64,000 nt of DNA. It comes from Nitratireductor thuwali. Lineage in GTDB: Bacteria; Pseudomonadota; Alphaproteobacteria; Rhizobiales; Rhizobiaceae. Shown here one piece after another: positions 1 through 7,747 of the stretch. A model generated the notes under the pieces. It was not told the DNA's origin and ran no database searches. It saw only the letters and a list, made by a program, of their open reading frames with translations. The stretch's first letter is position 1, and each line of letters starts with the position of its first letter. Both the position numbers and the translations under genes were made by a program. The stretch lies in NCBI RefSeq assembly GCF_036621415.1, contig NZ_CP030941.1, forward strand, positions 310,001 to 374,000. The letters run 5' to 3'.

Positions 1-294
1 GACACCGTCTTTCCCGATTTCCGCAACGAGGAAGCCTTCCGCGCCGACTGTCTGGAAGCCGAGCGCGACGGCTTCACCGGCCGCATGGCGATCCATCCGG
101 CCCAGGTCCCGATCATCAACGAGACCTTCACCCCCGCACCGGAGGCCGTCGCCCAGTCACAGCGGATCGTTGCGGCCTTTGCCGGCTCCGACGAAACGGG
201 CGTGATCGCCATCGACGGCCAGATGATCGACCGGCCTCATGTCCGCCGGGCCGAGCGCATCCTGGCCCGCGCCCGCCTCGCCGGCATGATTTGA
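1..294 (+). CDS. HpcH/HpaI aldolase / CitE-type CoA-ester lyase, C-terminal part
   Basis: Only the last 97 codons are present; the gene begins before the window. The visible segment holds the conserved C-terminal block of the citrate lyase beta / malyl-CoA lyase family (FTGRMAIHPAQVPIINETF followed by P), then a helical tail ending RARLAGMI. Family members cleave or form CoA thioesters of 3-hydroxy acids such as malyl-CoA or citramalyl-CoA, using a metal bound in the missing N-terminal barrel. The exact substrate cannot be told from this fragment. The frame is open from base 1 and stops with TGA at 292-294. A GC stem followed by six T residues overlaps the stop, so this is probably the end of a transcription unit. 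Confidence 0.8.
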   Translation, partial: DTVFPDFRNEEAFRADCLEAERDGFTGRMAIHPAQVPIINETFTPAPEAVAQSQRIVAAFAGSDETGVIAIDGQMIDRPHVRRAERILARARLAGMI

Positions 295-308
295 CGCGCC
301 GGTTTTTT
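281..308 (+). terminator. putative rho-independent terminator after the CitE-like gene
   Basis: The arms CCGGC (281-285) and GCCGG (298-302) can pair around a 12-nt loop and are followed directly by six T residues (303-308). The stem is short (5 bp) and begins inside the coding sequence, so strength is uncertain. Confidence 0.45.
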
Positions 309-491
309 GTCCCTCAAACGCCGGGCGTTCGGCGGGCGAAACGTCCACTGGACCTTTCGCTATTCCACCTCACCATCCGCACCCTTGGCCTGCGGCGCAA
401 GAGCGCCGGCCGGCCTTGCCATTGTCGCTAAGCAAAATGGAGCACCGCCAAAGCCGCTTCAAAGCAGCAGACCTTTGTTTCACCCCGTTTC

Positions 492-1106
492 CTAGGCATC
501 ACCCCAGCGGGGCCGGCGCATGGCGAACGTCTCCGTCACCGCCGCATAGTCCATATAGCCGAGCCGCGACAGCGTCTGCGCGCGGGTGATGTCGAACAGC
601 CCGTCCTTCAGCATCGCGTCGTCTATATGGACGCCGACCACCTGCCCCATCACGACGATGACGCCGGCCGGGTTTCCTTCAAGATCGTCGGGCTCCAGCA
701 CCTGCACCACCTTGCATTCCAGCACCGCCGCCGCCTCGGCCACCCGCGGACAGGACACCTGCCTGCACGGCGCCTCGGTCAGCCCGGCCAGTTCGAACTC
801 GTTCACGCCGCGCGGCGCGTCGATGGCGGTTTCGTTCATCCTTTCCGCCAGTGCCCGCCCGACGAGATTGGCGCAGAACTCGCCGCTTTGCCTGGCGATG
901 GTCGCGCTGTCCTTCGCGCCTTCCGATGAGAACCACACCAGATGGGGATCGCTCGAAATCGCGTTGAAGAACGAATAGGGCGCCAGATTGACCGCACCGT
1001 CCTCGCGGCGCGTCGATATCCACCCGATCGGCCGGGGCGCCACGATGGCCTTGAACGGATCGTGCGGCAGGCCGTGCCCTTCGCGCGGATCGTAGAACAT
1101 GATCAC
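492..1106 (-). CDS. flavin reductase family protein (FMN-binding split barrel)
   Basis: A 204-aa protein that matches the flavin reductase-like domain over almost its whole length: the N-terminal PRPIGWIST segment and the NLAPYSFFNAISSDPHLVWF block shape the FMN pocket in this family. Members bind FMN and either reduce free flavin with NAD(P)H or act as flavoproteins of unknown substrate. The start ATG (1106) overlaps the stop of the upstream nitroreductase gene in an ATGA junction, so the two are translationally coupled and probably act on related redox substrates. No membrane segment or signal peptide is seen. The substrate is unknown. Confidence 0.85.
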   Translation of the reverse strand: MIMFYDPREGHGLPHDPFKAIVAPRPIGWISTRREDGAVNLAPYSFFNAISSDPHLVWFSSEGAKDSATIARQSGEFCANLVGRALAERMNETAIDAPRGVNEFELAGLTEAPCRQVSCPRVAEAAAVLECKVVQVLEPDDLEGNPAGVIVVMGQVVGVHIDDAMLKDGLFDITRAQTLSRLGYMDYAAVTETFAMRRPRWGDA

Positions 1107-1696
1107 CCCTCCCCGGCATCATAAGGCCCGGCATAGTCGCTCGTCAGCGCCAAGACGTCCGGCCGGGGCCTGTCGGGCGTGCCGCCCTTGTGCCGGCCGA
1201 TATGAACGAAGCCGATCACCTTCTCGTCCGGCGCGAGCCCAAGGATGCGCCGGCCCTCCTCGACGTCGGAGTACCAGTTCGTGATCAGGTTCGAGCCGAA
1301 GCCCAGCGCGTCGGCTGCCAGGATGAGGTTCATCGCCGCCATTCCGCCGGACAGGAACATCTCCCATTGGGGGATCTTGGCGCTTTCCCTGGGGACGGAC
1401 ACCACGCCGACCACCAATGGCGCCCGCGAAAACCGCGTCAGCTCCTGCTCCCGGCGCGCCTCGGACAACGGTCCCTCGCGCTCCTCGGCAAGGGCGGCCA
1501 GCTTTTCGCCGACGCTCCGCCGCGCATCGCCGCGGTAAAGGATGAAGCGCCACGGCGCCAGCATGCCGTGGTCGGGCACCCGCGTCGCCGCCCGCAGCAT
1601 CGTCTCGATTTCCTCACGGGTGGGTTCGGGCCCCTCCAGCTCGGGAATGGGCGCCGAACGGCGGGCAAGCAGAAAGTCGATCACGTTCTGGTTCAA
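1103..1696 (-). CDS. nitroreductase family protein (YdjA-like)
   Basis: A 197-aa single-domain nitroreductase. The N-terminal FLLARRSAP gives the phosphate-binding arginines of FMN, PDHGMLAPWRF is the conserved dimer/FMN loop, and GGMAAMNLILAADALGFGS plus EKVIGFVHIG are the C-terminal family blocks. Such proteins are homodimeric FMN enzymes that use NAD(P)H to reduce nitro groups, quinones or enones in the cytoplasm. Length and motifs fit the short YdjA-type subgroup. It is first in a two-gene unit with the flavin reductase (4-nt overlap). The physiological substrate cannot be inferred. Confidence 0.88.
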   Translation of the reverse strand: MNQNVIDFLLARRSAPIPELEGPEPTREEIETMLRAATRVPDHGMLAPWRFILYRGDARRSVGEKLAALAEEREGPLSEARREQELTRFSRAPLVVGVVSVPRESAKIPQWEMFLSGGMAAMNLILAADALGFGSNLITNWYSDVEEGRRILGLAPDEKVIGFVHIGRHKGGTPDRPRPDVLALTSDYAGPYDAGEG

Positions 1697-1808
1697 AACA
1701 AGCTCCTGTCGGGGGGAACGGCTGGCGCGGGGGCTGGCTGGTTCTTATGCGATGACGATGGACGATGAGGCCTTGAAATTGCCACCGCTCTGGGCTTCAA
1801 AGCAAGCC

Positions 1809-2771
1809 ATGAGGGTGAAGCTTCTTCCGATTGCCGCTGTCCTGGCGCCGCTGTTTGTGGCGATGTGCATCCCATCCGTCAACGCCCAGCAGGGCAACAG
1901 CGAGCCGCTGGACGTGAAGGTGCCGGGATTGAGCGAATATGCTGCCCCGCAGCAAAGCGGTCCGCTGGCCCTCGGAGACGCCGGAAAGGTGACGCTTTCG
2001 GCCAGGCTCACGGAGGAATCGGACGAGATTCCCCGCGGCCTTGTCTGGCGCGTCTTCACGCCGGAGCCCGGCCCCGACGGCACGCTGCCCCTGGTCGCCA
2101 GTTCGGAGGGCGGCACGAGCGTCTTCGCCCTTTCGCCCGGCAGCTATCTCGTCCATGCCGCCTATGGCCGGGCCGGCGCGACCAAACGAATCACTGTCGG
2201 CCGGGACACCAAGCAGGAAAGCCTGGTGCTCGACGCCGGGGGGCTCAAGCTGGACGCGGTCCTGTCCGGCGGCATTCGCATACCGCCGAAGCGCCTGCGA
2301 TTCTCGATCTACGAGGAACACCCGGACGCAACCGGCGAACGTCCGCTCATCGTGCCGGACGTGCGGGCGGGCTCCGTGGTGCGGCTCAATGCCGGAACCT
2401 ATCACGTCGTCTCGACCTATGGCTCGGTCAACGCCGTCATCCGCTCCGATATCCGGGTGGAAGCCGGCGAACTCACCGAAGCCACCGTCGAGCACCGCGC
2501 CGCCCAGCTCACCATGAAGCTGGTGCGCGAGCCCGGCGGCGAAGCCATCGCCGACACCGCCTGGTCGATCTTCACCGAAACCGGCGAGATCGTCCGGGAA
2601 ACGGTCGGCGCCTACGCCTCCATGGTGCTGGCGGAAGGCCAGTACACGGTCGTCGCCAAGAACCGCGACCGCATCTACCAGCGCGACTTCATCGTCGCCC
2701 CTGGCCGCAATCGCGATGTGGAGCTCCTTCCCGACGATCTCGTCGAGGCGCCGCAGGACTTCGTGGAATAA
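1809..2771 (+). CDS. secreted protein of unknown function with three tandem beta-rich repeats
   Basis: I do not recognise a named family. Starting at ATG 1809 the 320-aa product begins with a typical signal peptide (MRVKLLPIAAVLAPLFVAM then a likely cleavage near VNAQ). The rest is three similar units of about 75-85 residues (roughly 61-143, 146-230 and 233-306). Each has an aromatic strand (LVWRVFTP, LRFSIYEE, TAWSIFTE), a glycine turn with a tyrosine (GSYLVHAAYG, GTYHVVSTYG, GQYTVVAKNR) and a closing strand. This suggests three carboxypeptidase-regulatory-like or Ig-like periplasmic domains. An in-frame ATG at 1758 would add 17 residues in front of the signal peptide, and the frame is open further upstream without coding character. 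A stem-loop follows the stop. Confidence 0.65.
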   Translation: MRVKLLPIAAVLAPLFVAMCIPSVNAQQGNSEPLDVKVPGLSEYAAPQQSGPLALGDAGKVTLSARLTEESDEIPRGLVWRVFTPEPGPDGTLPLVASSEGGTSVFALSPGSYLVHAAYGRAGATKRITVGRDTKQESLVLDAGGLKLDAVLSGGIRIPPKRLRFSIYEEHPDATGERPLIVPDVRAGSVVRLNAGTYHVVSTYGSVNAVIRSDIRVEAGELTEATVEHRAAQLTMKLVREPGGEAIADTAWSIFTETGEIVRETVGAYASMVLAEGQYTVVAKNRDRIYQRDFIVAPGRNRDVELLPDDLVEAPQDFVE

Positions 2772-2778
2772 GGCCCAC

Positions 2779-2801
2779 GGAAAACCGGCTTCCACTTTTC
2801 C
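2779..2801. repeat. short hairpin, rhizobial intergenic palindromic repeat fragment
   Basis: GGAAAA (2779-2784) pairs with TTTTCC (2796-2801) around an 11-nt spacer. The sequence resembles the short GGAAAACCGG...ACTTTTCC palindromes scattered between genes in Hyphomicrobiales (recalled family knowledge). It follows the stop at 2771 by 7 nt and could also end transcription. The IS630 element is inserted just beyond it at 2814. Confidence 0.5.
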
Positions 2802-2813
2802 TGGAATTGCTGT

Positions 2814-2827
2814 TAGAGCGGTTCAGG
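2814..2827 (+). repeat. left terminal inverted repeat of IS630-family element
   Basis: TAGAGCGGTTCAGG, paired with the inverted copy at 5224-5237 (12 of 14 identical). The first two bases are the TA target dinucleotide. Confidence 0.8.
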
Positions 2828-3242
2828 TTGTATCTGAATCGGAGGGGATTCCGATTTCGGACGTTTTGTGATTCAAGATGCTGGCTGGAGTGGAGGCCAG
2901 CATCGGATGACGCGACCTCTTTCGAATGATTTGCGTGAACGTGTTGTCAGGGCGGTCGAGGCCGGCGAGAGCTGCCGGTCGGTGGCGGCTCGTTTCGGCG
3001 TTGCCGTCTCGTCGGCGGTGAAGTGGTCTCAGCGCTACCGTGCGAGCGGGTCTGTGGCGCCGGGCAAGATGGGCGGGCACCGCAAGCGCGTGTTGGAGCC
3101 GCACCGTGCCTTCATCGCCGAGCGGATCAGCCAGACGCCGCATCTGTCGCTGCACAAGCTGAAGGAAGAGCTGGCGGCGCGCGGCGTGAAGGTGTCGCAC
3201 GATACGGTGTGGCGCTTCCTGCGCCGCGAGGGGCTTCGGTTT

Positions 3243-3250
3243 AAAAAAAA
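3243..3250 (+). other. A8 slippery site for programmed frameshift in the IS630 transposase
   Basis: Eight consecutive A residues follow TTT in the frame-0 reading F-K-K-N. Frame 0 ends 16 nt further on at TGA 3264-3266, and the downstream transposase frame is +1 (or -2) relative to it and continuous with the same protein. Homopolymer slippage is an established way for IS630-type elements to make full-length transposase. A plain indel mutation would look the same. Confidence 0.6.
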
Positions 3251-3598
3251 CACTGTTCGCCCTTGAGCAGGCCCGTGCCGATATTGCCCGCCGGCGGCAA
3301 CGCTGGCGTTCTTGGCAGTCCGGTCTCGATCCGACACGGCTGGTGTTCATCGACGAGACCTGGATCAAGACCAACATGGCGCCGCTGCGGGGCTGGGGGC
3401 CGAGAGGCAAGCGCCTGCGCGGCTTTGCCCCGCACGGCCACTGGCGCACGCTGACCTTCCTCGGCGCTTTGCGCCACGACCGGCTGACGGCGCCTTGCGT
3501 CTTCGACGGACCGATCAACGGCCCGTGCTTCCGCGCCTATGTCGAGCAGCAGCTCGTGCCGGTGCTCAAACCGGGCGACATCGTCGTCATGGACATGT

Positions 3599-3610
3599 GT
3601 GGACGCCCCC
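3599..3610 (+). repeat. subterminal inverted repeat of IS1111-type element, one end
   Basis: GTGGACGCCCCC here is the exact inverted copy of GGGGGCGTCCAC at 4950-4961. It lies 5 bp inside the junction, typical of IS1111-group elements, which have subterminal rather than terminal repeats. Confidence 0.75.
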
Positions 3611-3654
3611 GTTGGTGCAAGAAGAATCTTTTCGAAGAGCGCGGAGCGTGGTCA

Positions 3655-3860
3655 GGTGCTGACATGTGTCCGGCCTCTGATGCGGCGTTCTACATGCCGC
3701 GGGCCCGTATGGGAGTTCGCGGAGCGGGTCCAATTCAATCTCGCGTGCTCAAGGCACGTATCCATGATCTGGTTTTCCCGATCCCGTCTCGTTGACCGTT
3801 GCGCCATACTCTCCGTTCGACCTTCTCACACCATGGCAGCCCGCTCGAGGAGCGGTATAG
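3655..3860 (-). ncRNA. predicted bridge RNA (seekRNA) of the IS1111-type element
   Basis: This is the non-coding stretch downstream of the transposase stop, read on the same strand. A 5' stem-loop (CCGCTC 3841-3846 with GAGCGG 3850-3855) comes first. Next is a hairpin CGTGC/GCACG (3744-3748, 3754-3758) flanked by two guides: 3761-3767 reads TCATGGA on the RNA strand and equals the left target flank 3587-3593, and 3736-3743 is CAATCTCG, equal to the right flank 4967-4974. A second hairpin GCGGC/GCCGC (3682-3686, 3696-3700) is flanked by CCCAT (from 3709-3713), equal to the element end 4962-4966, and by CATGTGT (3663-3669), equal to the other element end 3594-3600. This is the target-loop plus donor-loop design known for IS110-family guide RNAs. 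Exact RNA ends are a guess. Confidence 0.75.
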
Positions 3861-3866
3861 AGCGGA

Positions 3867-4892
3867 CTATCCTGCTATGGCCGGCGTTCGATAGGTTCCG
3901 CCTCTGGCCATCAATGCCCACACGATGCGCGCCGTCTTGTTGGCCAAGGCGACGATGACCAGCATGGGTGGCTTGCGCTCAAGCATCCGCGAAAGCCACG
4001 GATCCCCGGTCGATCCCTTCCGCATGGCCCAGCGCACGGCGGCGCTGGCCCCAATGATCAGCAGCCGTCGCAGGGTTCGCTCGCCCATTCGAGACGTCTC
4101 GCCGAGCTTCTGCTTGCCGCCCGAAGAACGTTGCAGCGGCGTTAGTCCGAGCCATGCCGCGAAGTCCCGGCCTCTCTTGAAGGTCTGAGCGGACGGGGCC
4201 AACGCGGCAAGCGCCGTCGCGGTGACCGGTCCTATACCGGGAATGGTCATCAAGCGCCTGGCTTCCGCATCCTCTCTGGCGCGCCGAGCGACCTCTCGGT
4301 CGAGCTCGGCCACTCTCGTATCCAGCGCCCGCAACTGCTCAACGAGTAGAGACAGGATCGGGCGGGCGGCTTCGGGGATGGCGGAACCCTTATCCTCAAT
4401 CGTCGCGATGAGCTTGGCCACGTGGAAGAGGCCTTGCGCAGCCACAAGTCCAAATTCCGCAAGATGGCCGCGTATTGCATTGATCGTCTGGGTCCGCTGG
4501 CGAACGACAAGATCGCGGACGCGGAACACCATTGCCGCAGCCTGCTGCTCTTCGCTCTTCACCGCCACGAACCGCATGGTCGGCCGTTGCGCAGCTTCAC
4601 AGATTGCTTCGGCGTCAGCCGCATCGTTCTTCTGACGCTTCACAAATGGCTTGACGTATCCCGGAGCGATCAGCCGGACTTCGTGCCCGAGCTTCGCGAT
4701 CTCCCGCGCCCAGTAATGGCTGCCGGCGCACGCTTCCATGGCAACCGTGCAGGCCGGCTGATCGACAAGAAAGCGAAGTACCTGATCGCGGCGAAGCTTC
4801 TTCCGGAACAGCACAGCTCCCGACCCATCTGCGCCGTGCGCCTGGAACACGTTCTTCGCCAGGTCCAATCCGATTGTGTTAACTTCCAACAT
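3867..4892 (-). CDS. IS110-family (IS1111 group) DEDD transposase
   Basis: A 341-aa, full-length transposase. The N-terminal RuvC-like DEDD domain shows D10 (TIGLDLAK), E53 (AMEACAGSHYWA), and D90 and D93 (KNDAADAEAI). A coiled segment covers about 186-211. The C-terminal half has the helix-hairpin-helix IPGIGPVTA (about 216-224) and the LTPLQRSSGGKQKLG block with the family catalytic serine near 255-256. These enzymes recombine a circular element junction with a target, guided by an element-encoded structured RNA. The start ATG (4892) has GGAGG nearby. Nothing is broken, so this copy may be active. Confidence 0.93.
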   Translation of the reverse strand: MLEVNTIGLDLAKNVFQAHGADGSGAVLFRKKLRRDQVLRFLVDQPACTVAMEACAGSHYWAREIAKLGHEVRLIAPGYVKPFVKRQKNDAADAEAICEAAQRPTMRFVAVKSEEQQAAAMVFRVRDLVVRQRTQTINAIRGHLAEFGLVAAQGLFHVAKLIATIEDKGSAIPEAARPILSLLVEQLRALDTRVAELDREVARRAREDAEARRLMTIPGIGPVTATALAALAPSAQTFKRGRDFAAWLGLTPLQRSSGGKQKLGETSRMGERTLRRLLIIGASAAVRWAMRKGSTGDPWLSRMLERKPPMLVIVALANKTARIVWALMARGGTYRTPAIAG

Positions 4893-4949
4893 GGACGCCT
4901 CCGTTCAAGTGATGATCAACGACACCACTTTGGCACAGCGATGCCGTGA

Positions 4950-4961
4950 GGGGGCGTCCAC
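4950..4961 (+). repeat. subterminal inverted repeat of IS1111-type element, transposase-proximal end
   Basis: GGGGGCGTCCAC is the exact inverse of 3599-3610. It lies 5 bp inside the CA junction, upstream of the transposase start on the minus strand. Confidence 0.75.
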
Positions 4962-5223
4962 CCCATCAATCTCGGCTCGCACAAGTCGGCCGCCGTCCGG
5001 CAGATGATCAAAGCCGCCGGCGCAAGGCTCTGGTATCTGCCCCCATACTCGCCCGACCTCAATCCGATCGAGCAGGCCTTCGCCAAGATCAAGCACTGGA
5101 TGCGCACGGCCCAAAAGCGAACCATCGAGGAGACATGGCGGCACATCGGCGGCCTCGTCTCCTCAATCCAGCCCAGCGAATGCAGCAACTACTTCCTCAA
5201 TGCAGGATATGCTTCCGTCAAAA

Positions 5224-5237
5224 CCTGAAAGGCTCTA
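5224..5237 (-). repeat. right terminal inverted repeat of IS630-family element
   Basis: Read on the minus strand it is TAGAGCCTTTCAGG, matching the left end at 12 of 14 positions. It overlaps the last codon of the transposase and the stop codon of the VOC gene. Confidence 0.8.
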
Positions 5238-5588
5238 GGCGTGGACGAGGATGTTCACCAGCCGGCCGAACGGGTCGCGGACGAAGAAGCGCCGCACGCC
5301 CCAGGGCTCCTCGGCCGGCCCGTAAGCGATGGCGATTCCGGCCTCCCGCACGCGCCTGAGCGCCTCGTCCAGATCGTCGACTTCGACCGAAAGGTCGGGA
5401 ACGGCGGTGCCCGAGCCGCCTTCGGAGGCGACGCTGACCTGCACCGACATCGCCTCGTCATTGCCGTAGGTCACGATCCAGCCGTGATCCATCTTCACGT
5501 TCAGGCCGAGCAACTCGCCGTAGAAGCGCCGGGCGGCGGCGACATCCGCCACCGCGATATTGGCCACGATCCGCTTTACCTTCATCAA
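5235..5588 (-). CDS. VOC/glyoxalase-superfamily protein
   Basis: A 117-aa protein with the paired beta-alpha-beta-beta-beta pattern of the vicinal oxygen chelate fold: RIVANIAVADVAAARRFYGE at the start, a central VPDLSVEVDDLDEALRRV module, and RRFFVRDPFGRLVNILVHA at the end. Superfamily members include glyoxalase, ring-cleaving dioxygenases and antibiotic-binding proteins; this short form resembles the bleomycin-resistance/glyoxalase-like group of unknown substrate. GGAGGAGA lies upstream of the start. The stop TAG is partly formed by the IS630 insertion; before insertion the same site would have read TAA, so the protein is unchanged. Confidence 0.8.
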   Translation of the reverse strand: MMKVKRIVANIAVADVAAARRFYGELLGLNVKMDHGWIVTYGNDEAMSVQVSVASEGGSGTAVPDLSVEVDDLDEALRRVREAGIAIAYGPAEEPWGVRRFFVRDPFGRLVNILVHA

Positions 5589-5602
5589 TCTCCTCCTTCC
5601 TT

Positions 5603-7564
5603 TCAGCCGCGCCGAAGATCTGGCGGCGTCGCCTCCCTGGAAAGGCTGGAAATGGCGTCCTCCAGGGACATGGACGTCTGATCCCTCGAACCCAGCCGGC
5701 GGATGTTGACCGTGCCTTCCTCGGCCTCGCGCTTGCCGCAGACGAGGATGACCGGGACCTTGGCATGGCTATGCTCGCGGACCTTGTAGTTGATCTTTTC
5801 GTTGCGCAGGTCGGTCTGGGCGGACAGGCCCGCCCGCTTCAGCCTCTCGGCGACGCCGGCGGCGTAGTCGTCGGCCTCCGACGTGATGGTGGCCACCACC
5901 ACCTGCACCGGCGCGAACCATAGCGGGAAATGCCCGGCAAAGTTCTCGATGAGAATTCCCAGAAAGCGCTCCATCGAGCCGCAGATGGCGCGATGGATCA
6001 TCACCGGCTGCTTCTTCTCCGAATCCTTGTCGATGTAGAAGGCGCCGAAGCGCTCCGGCAGGTTGAAGTCGATCTGCGTCGTGCCGCACTGCCATTCGCG
6101 GCCGATGGCATCGCGCAGCACATAGTCGAATTTCGGCCCGTAGAAGGCGCCGTCGCCGGGATTGATCGCCGTCCTGATCCGGTTGTCTGACCGCTGGATC
6201 TGCTCCAGAACGCCCGCCATGATCTCTTCGGCATGATCCCACAGCGCGTCGGAGCCGACACGTTTTTCCGGCCGCGTGGAGAAGAACACCGTGATCTCCT
6301 CGAAGCCGAAATCGGCATAGGTGGACAGGATCAGATCGTTGATCTTCAGGCACTCCGCCGCCAGCTGGTCTTCCGTGCAGAAGATGTGCGCGTCGTCCTG
6401 CGTGAAGCCGCGCACGCGCATCAGCCCGTGCAGCGCGCCCGAGGGCTCGTAGCGATGCACATTGCCGAACTCGGCCAGCCGGATCGGCAGGTCGCGATAG
6501 GATTTCAGCCCGTGCTTGAAAATCTGCACATGCCCGGGACAATTCATCGGCTTCAGCGCGAAGACGCGCTTGTCCTCGGCGTCCTCGTCGGCGCACTGCA
6601 CGGAGAACATGTTCTCCTTGTACCAGCCCCAGTGGCCGGAGGTTTGCCAGAGCGAGGAGTCGAGCACCTGCGGCGCATTCACCTCTTCATACTCACCTTC
6701 AAGACGCCGACGCATATAGCTGACAAGATTCTGGAAAAGCCGCCAGCCCTTGGAGTGCCAGAACACGACGCCCGGCCCTTCCTCCTGGAAGTGGAACAGG
6801 TCCATCTCGCGGCCCAGCCGGCGATGGTCGCGCTTCTCGGCCTCCTCCAGCATGTGCAGATAGGCGTCGAGCTGCTCCTGGCTGGCCCAGGCCGTGCCAT
6901 AGATGCGCGTCAGCATCGGATTGCTGGAATCGCCGCGCCAATAGGCGCCGGCGACCTTCATCAGCTTGAACGCCTTCCCCACCAGCCCGGTCGAGGGCAT
7001 ATGCGGACCCCGGCAAAGGTCGAACCATTCGCCCTGGGAGTAGATCTTGACGTCCTGGTCTTCCGGAATGGCGTCGATGAGCTCGACCTTGTAGCTCTCA
7101 CCCTTGTCGGCGAAGACCTTCTTGGCCTTCTCGCGCGGCCACACTTCCTTGGTGAAAGGCCGGTTGCGCGCGATTATCTCCGCCATCTTCTTCTCGATGA
7201 CCGGGAAATCCTCGGGCGTGAAGGGCTCCTCGCGCGCGAAGTCGTAATAGAAGCCGTTCTCGATCACCGGTCCGATGGTGACTTGCGTGTCCGGCCACAA
7301 TTCCTGCACGGCCTCGGCCAGCACATGGGCGCAATCGTGGCGGATGAGCTCCAGCGCGCGCGGATCCTCCCGCGTGACGATTTCGACGGCGCCGGACCTG
7401 CCGAAGGGATCGGAAAGGTCGCGCAGCTCGCCGTCCAGCGTATAGGCCACCGCCTTCTTGGCGAGCGACTTCGAAATGGAGGCGGCAAGCTCCGCGCCGC
7501 TCATGCCGGCATCGACGTCGCGCTTGTTGCCATCGGGAAATATCAGGGAAACGGCTTCCGCCAT
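5603..7564 (-). CDS. thrS: threonine--tRNA ligase
   Basis: A 653-aa cytoplasmic class II synthetase that charges tRNA-Thr. The N-terminal TGS domain (about 1-65, starting [20 protein letters not shown]) is followed by the editing domain with [17 protein letters not shown]. The catalytic core has the zinc cysteine in [20 protein letters not shown], and the motif 2 region [20 protein letters not shown]. The C-terminal anticodon-binding domain starts around [10 protein letters not shown]. The start at 7564 has AAGGAG at ideal spacing; the frame stays open upstream but without coding sense. It lies alone between the VOC gene and yidD. Confidence 0.96.
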   Translation of the reverse strand: MAEAVSLIFPDGNKRDVDAGMSGAELAASISKSLAKKAVAYTLDGELRDLSDPFGRSGAVEIVTREDPRALELIRHDCAHVLAEAVQELWPDTQVTIGPVIENGFYYDFAREEPFTPEDFPVIEKKMAEIIARNRPFTKEVWPREKAKKVFADKGESYKVELIDAIPEDQDVKIYSQGEWFDLCRGPHMPSTGLVGKAFKLMKVAGAYWRGDSSNPMLTRIYGTAWASQEQLDAYLHMLEEAEKRDHRRLGREMDLFHFQEEGPGVVFWHSKGWRLFQNLVSYMRRRLEGEYEEVNAPQVLDSSLWQTSGHWGWYKENMFSVQCADEDAEDKRVFALKPMNCPGHVQIFKHGLKSYRDLPIRLAEFGNVHRYEPSGALHGLMRVRGFTQDDAHIFCTEDQLAAECLKINDLILSTYADFGFEEITVFFSTRPEKRVGSDALWDHAEEIMAGVLEQIQRSDNRIRTAINPGDGAFYGPKFDYVLRDAIGREWQCGTTQIDFNLPERFGAFYIDKDSEKKQPVMIHRAICGSMERFLGILIENFAGHFPLWFAPVQVVVATITSEADDYAAGVAERLKRAGLSAQTDLRNEKINYKVREHSHAKVPVILVCGKREAEEGTVNIRRLGSRDQTSMSLEDAISSLSREATPPDLRRG

Positions 7565-7747
7565 GGTGGTTCTCCTTATCCAGTCCCGCCAACGAGCGCG
7601 GGTGGTGACGCGTGAAACGAATTGCACGCGGCATGTAGCCTCATCGGGCGAAAGGGTAAAGGCCCCGCCGGACGACGAATGCGAATGATGAACGACTGCG
7701 GTGAGAGAAGGCGCGGCCGACAAGACGCCGCCGCAAACAGGCACCGT

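Larger units (their letters stand above)
3594..4966 (-). mobile_element. IS110-family insertion sequence, IS1111 group
   Basis: The 1373-bp element sits inside the IS630 transposase gene. Joining the flanks TCATGGA (to 3593) and CAATCTCG (from 4967) restores an uninterrupted VVMDNLGSHK reading frame, so both ends can be placed almost to the base. The dinucleotide CA occurs at each junction (3594-3595 and 4967-4968) and is the likely crossover core. Subterminal inverted repeats GTGGACGCCCCC (3599-3610) and its complement (4950-4961) mark the IS1111 group. There is no other target duplication, as expected. It encodes one DEDD transposase and has a long non-coding end downstream of it. Confidence 0.9.
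2907..5228 (+). pseudogene. IS630-family transposase, two-frame gene disrupted by insertion at the second catalytic Asp motif
   Basis: The first frame (ATG 2907 to TGA 3266) encodes the helix-turn-helix half, starting MTRPLSNDLRERVVRAVE and containing the SVAARFGVAVSSAVKW helix. At the A8 run (3243-3250) the reading moves to the +1 frame, giving KKTLFALEQARADIARRRQ and then the DDE domain, with FIDETW as the first Asp motif. The second Asp motif is cut: VVMD ends at 3594 and the partner residues NLGSHK resume at 4968, after the IS1111-type insertion. The third motif PYSPDLNPIEQ is at about 5043-5075 and the gene ends at 5228. IS630 transposases work by TA-targeted cut-and-paste. The catalytic core is physically separated, so this copy should be inactive. 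The two-frame layout is common in this family and probably original. Confidence 0.88.
2814..5237 (+). mobile_element. IS630-family insertion sequence, itself interrupted by an IS1111-type element
   Basis: The ends are TAGAGCGGTTCAGG (2814-2827) and, inverted, TAGAGCCTTTCAGG (from 5224-5237), matching at 12 of 14 positions. Each starts at a TA, the duplicated target dinucleotide typical of IS630/Tc1 elements. Between them lies a transposase gene in two frames, split by a 1.37-kb second insertion. Without that insertion the element would be about 1.05 kb, normal for IS630. It lies between the repeat-domain secreted protein and the VOC-family gene, and its right TA forms the last two bases of the VOC gene stop codon as read on the minus strand. 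Confidence 0.88.
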
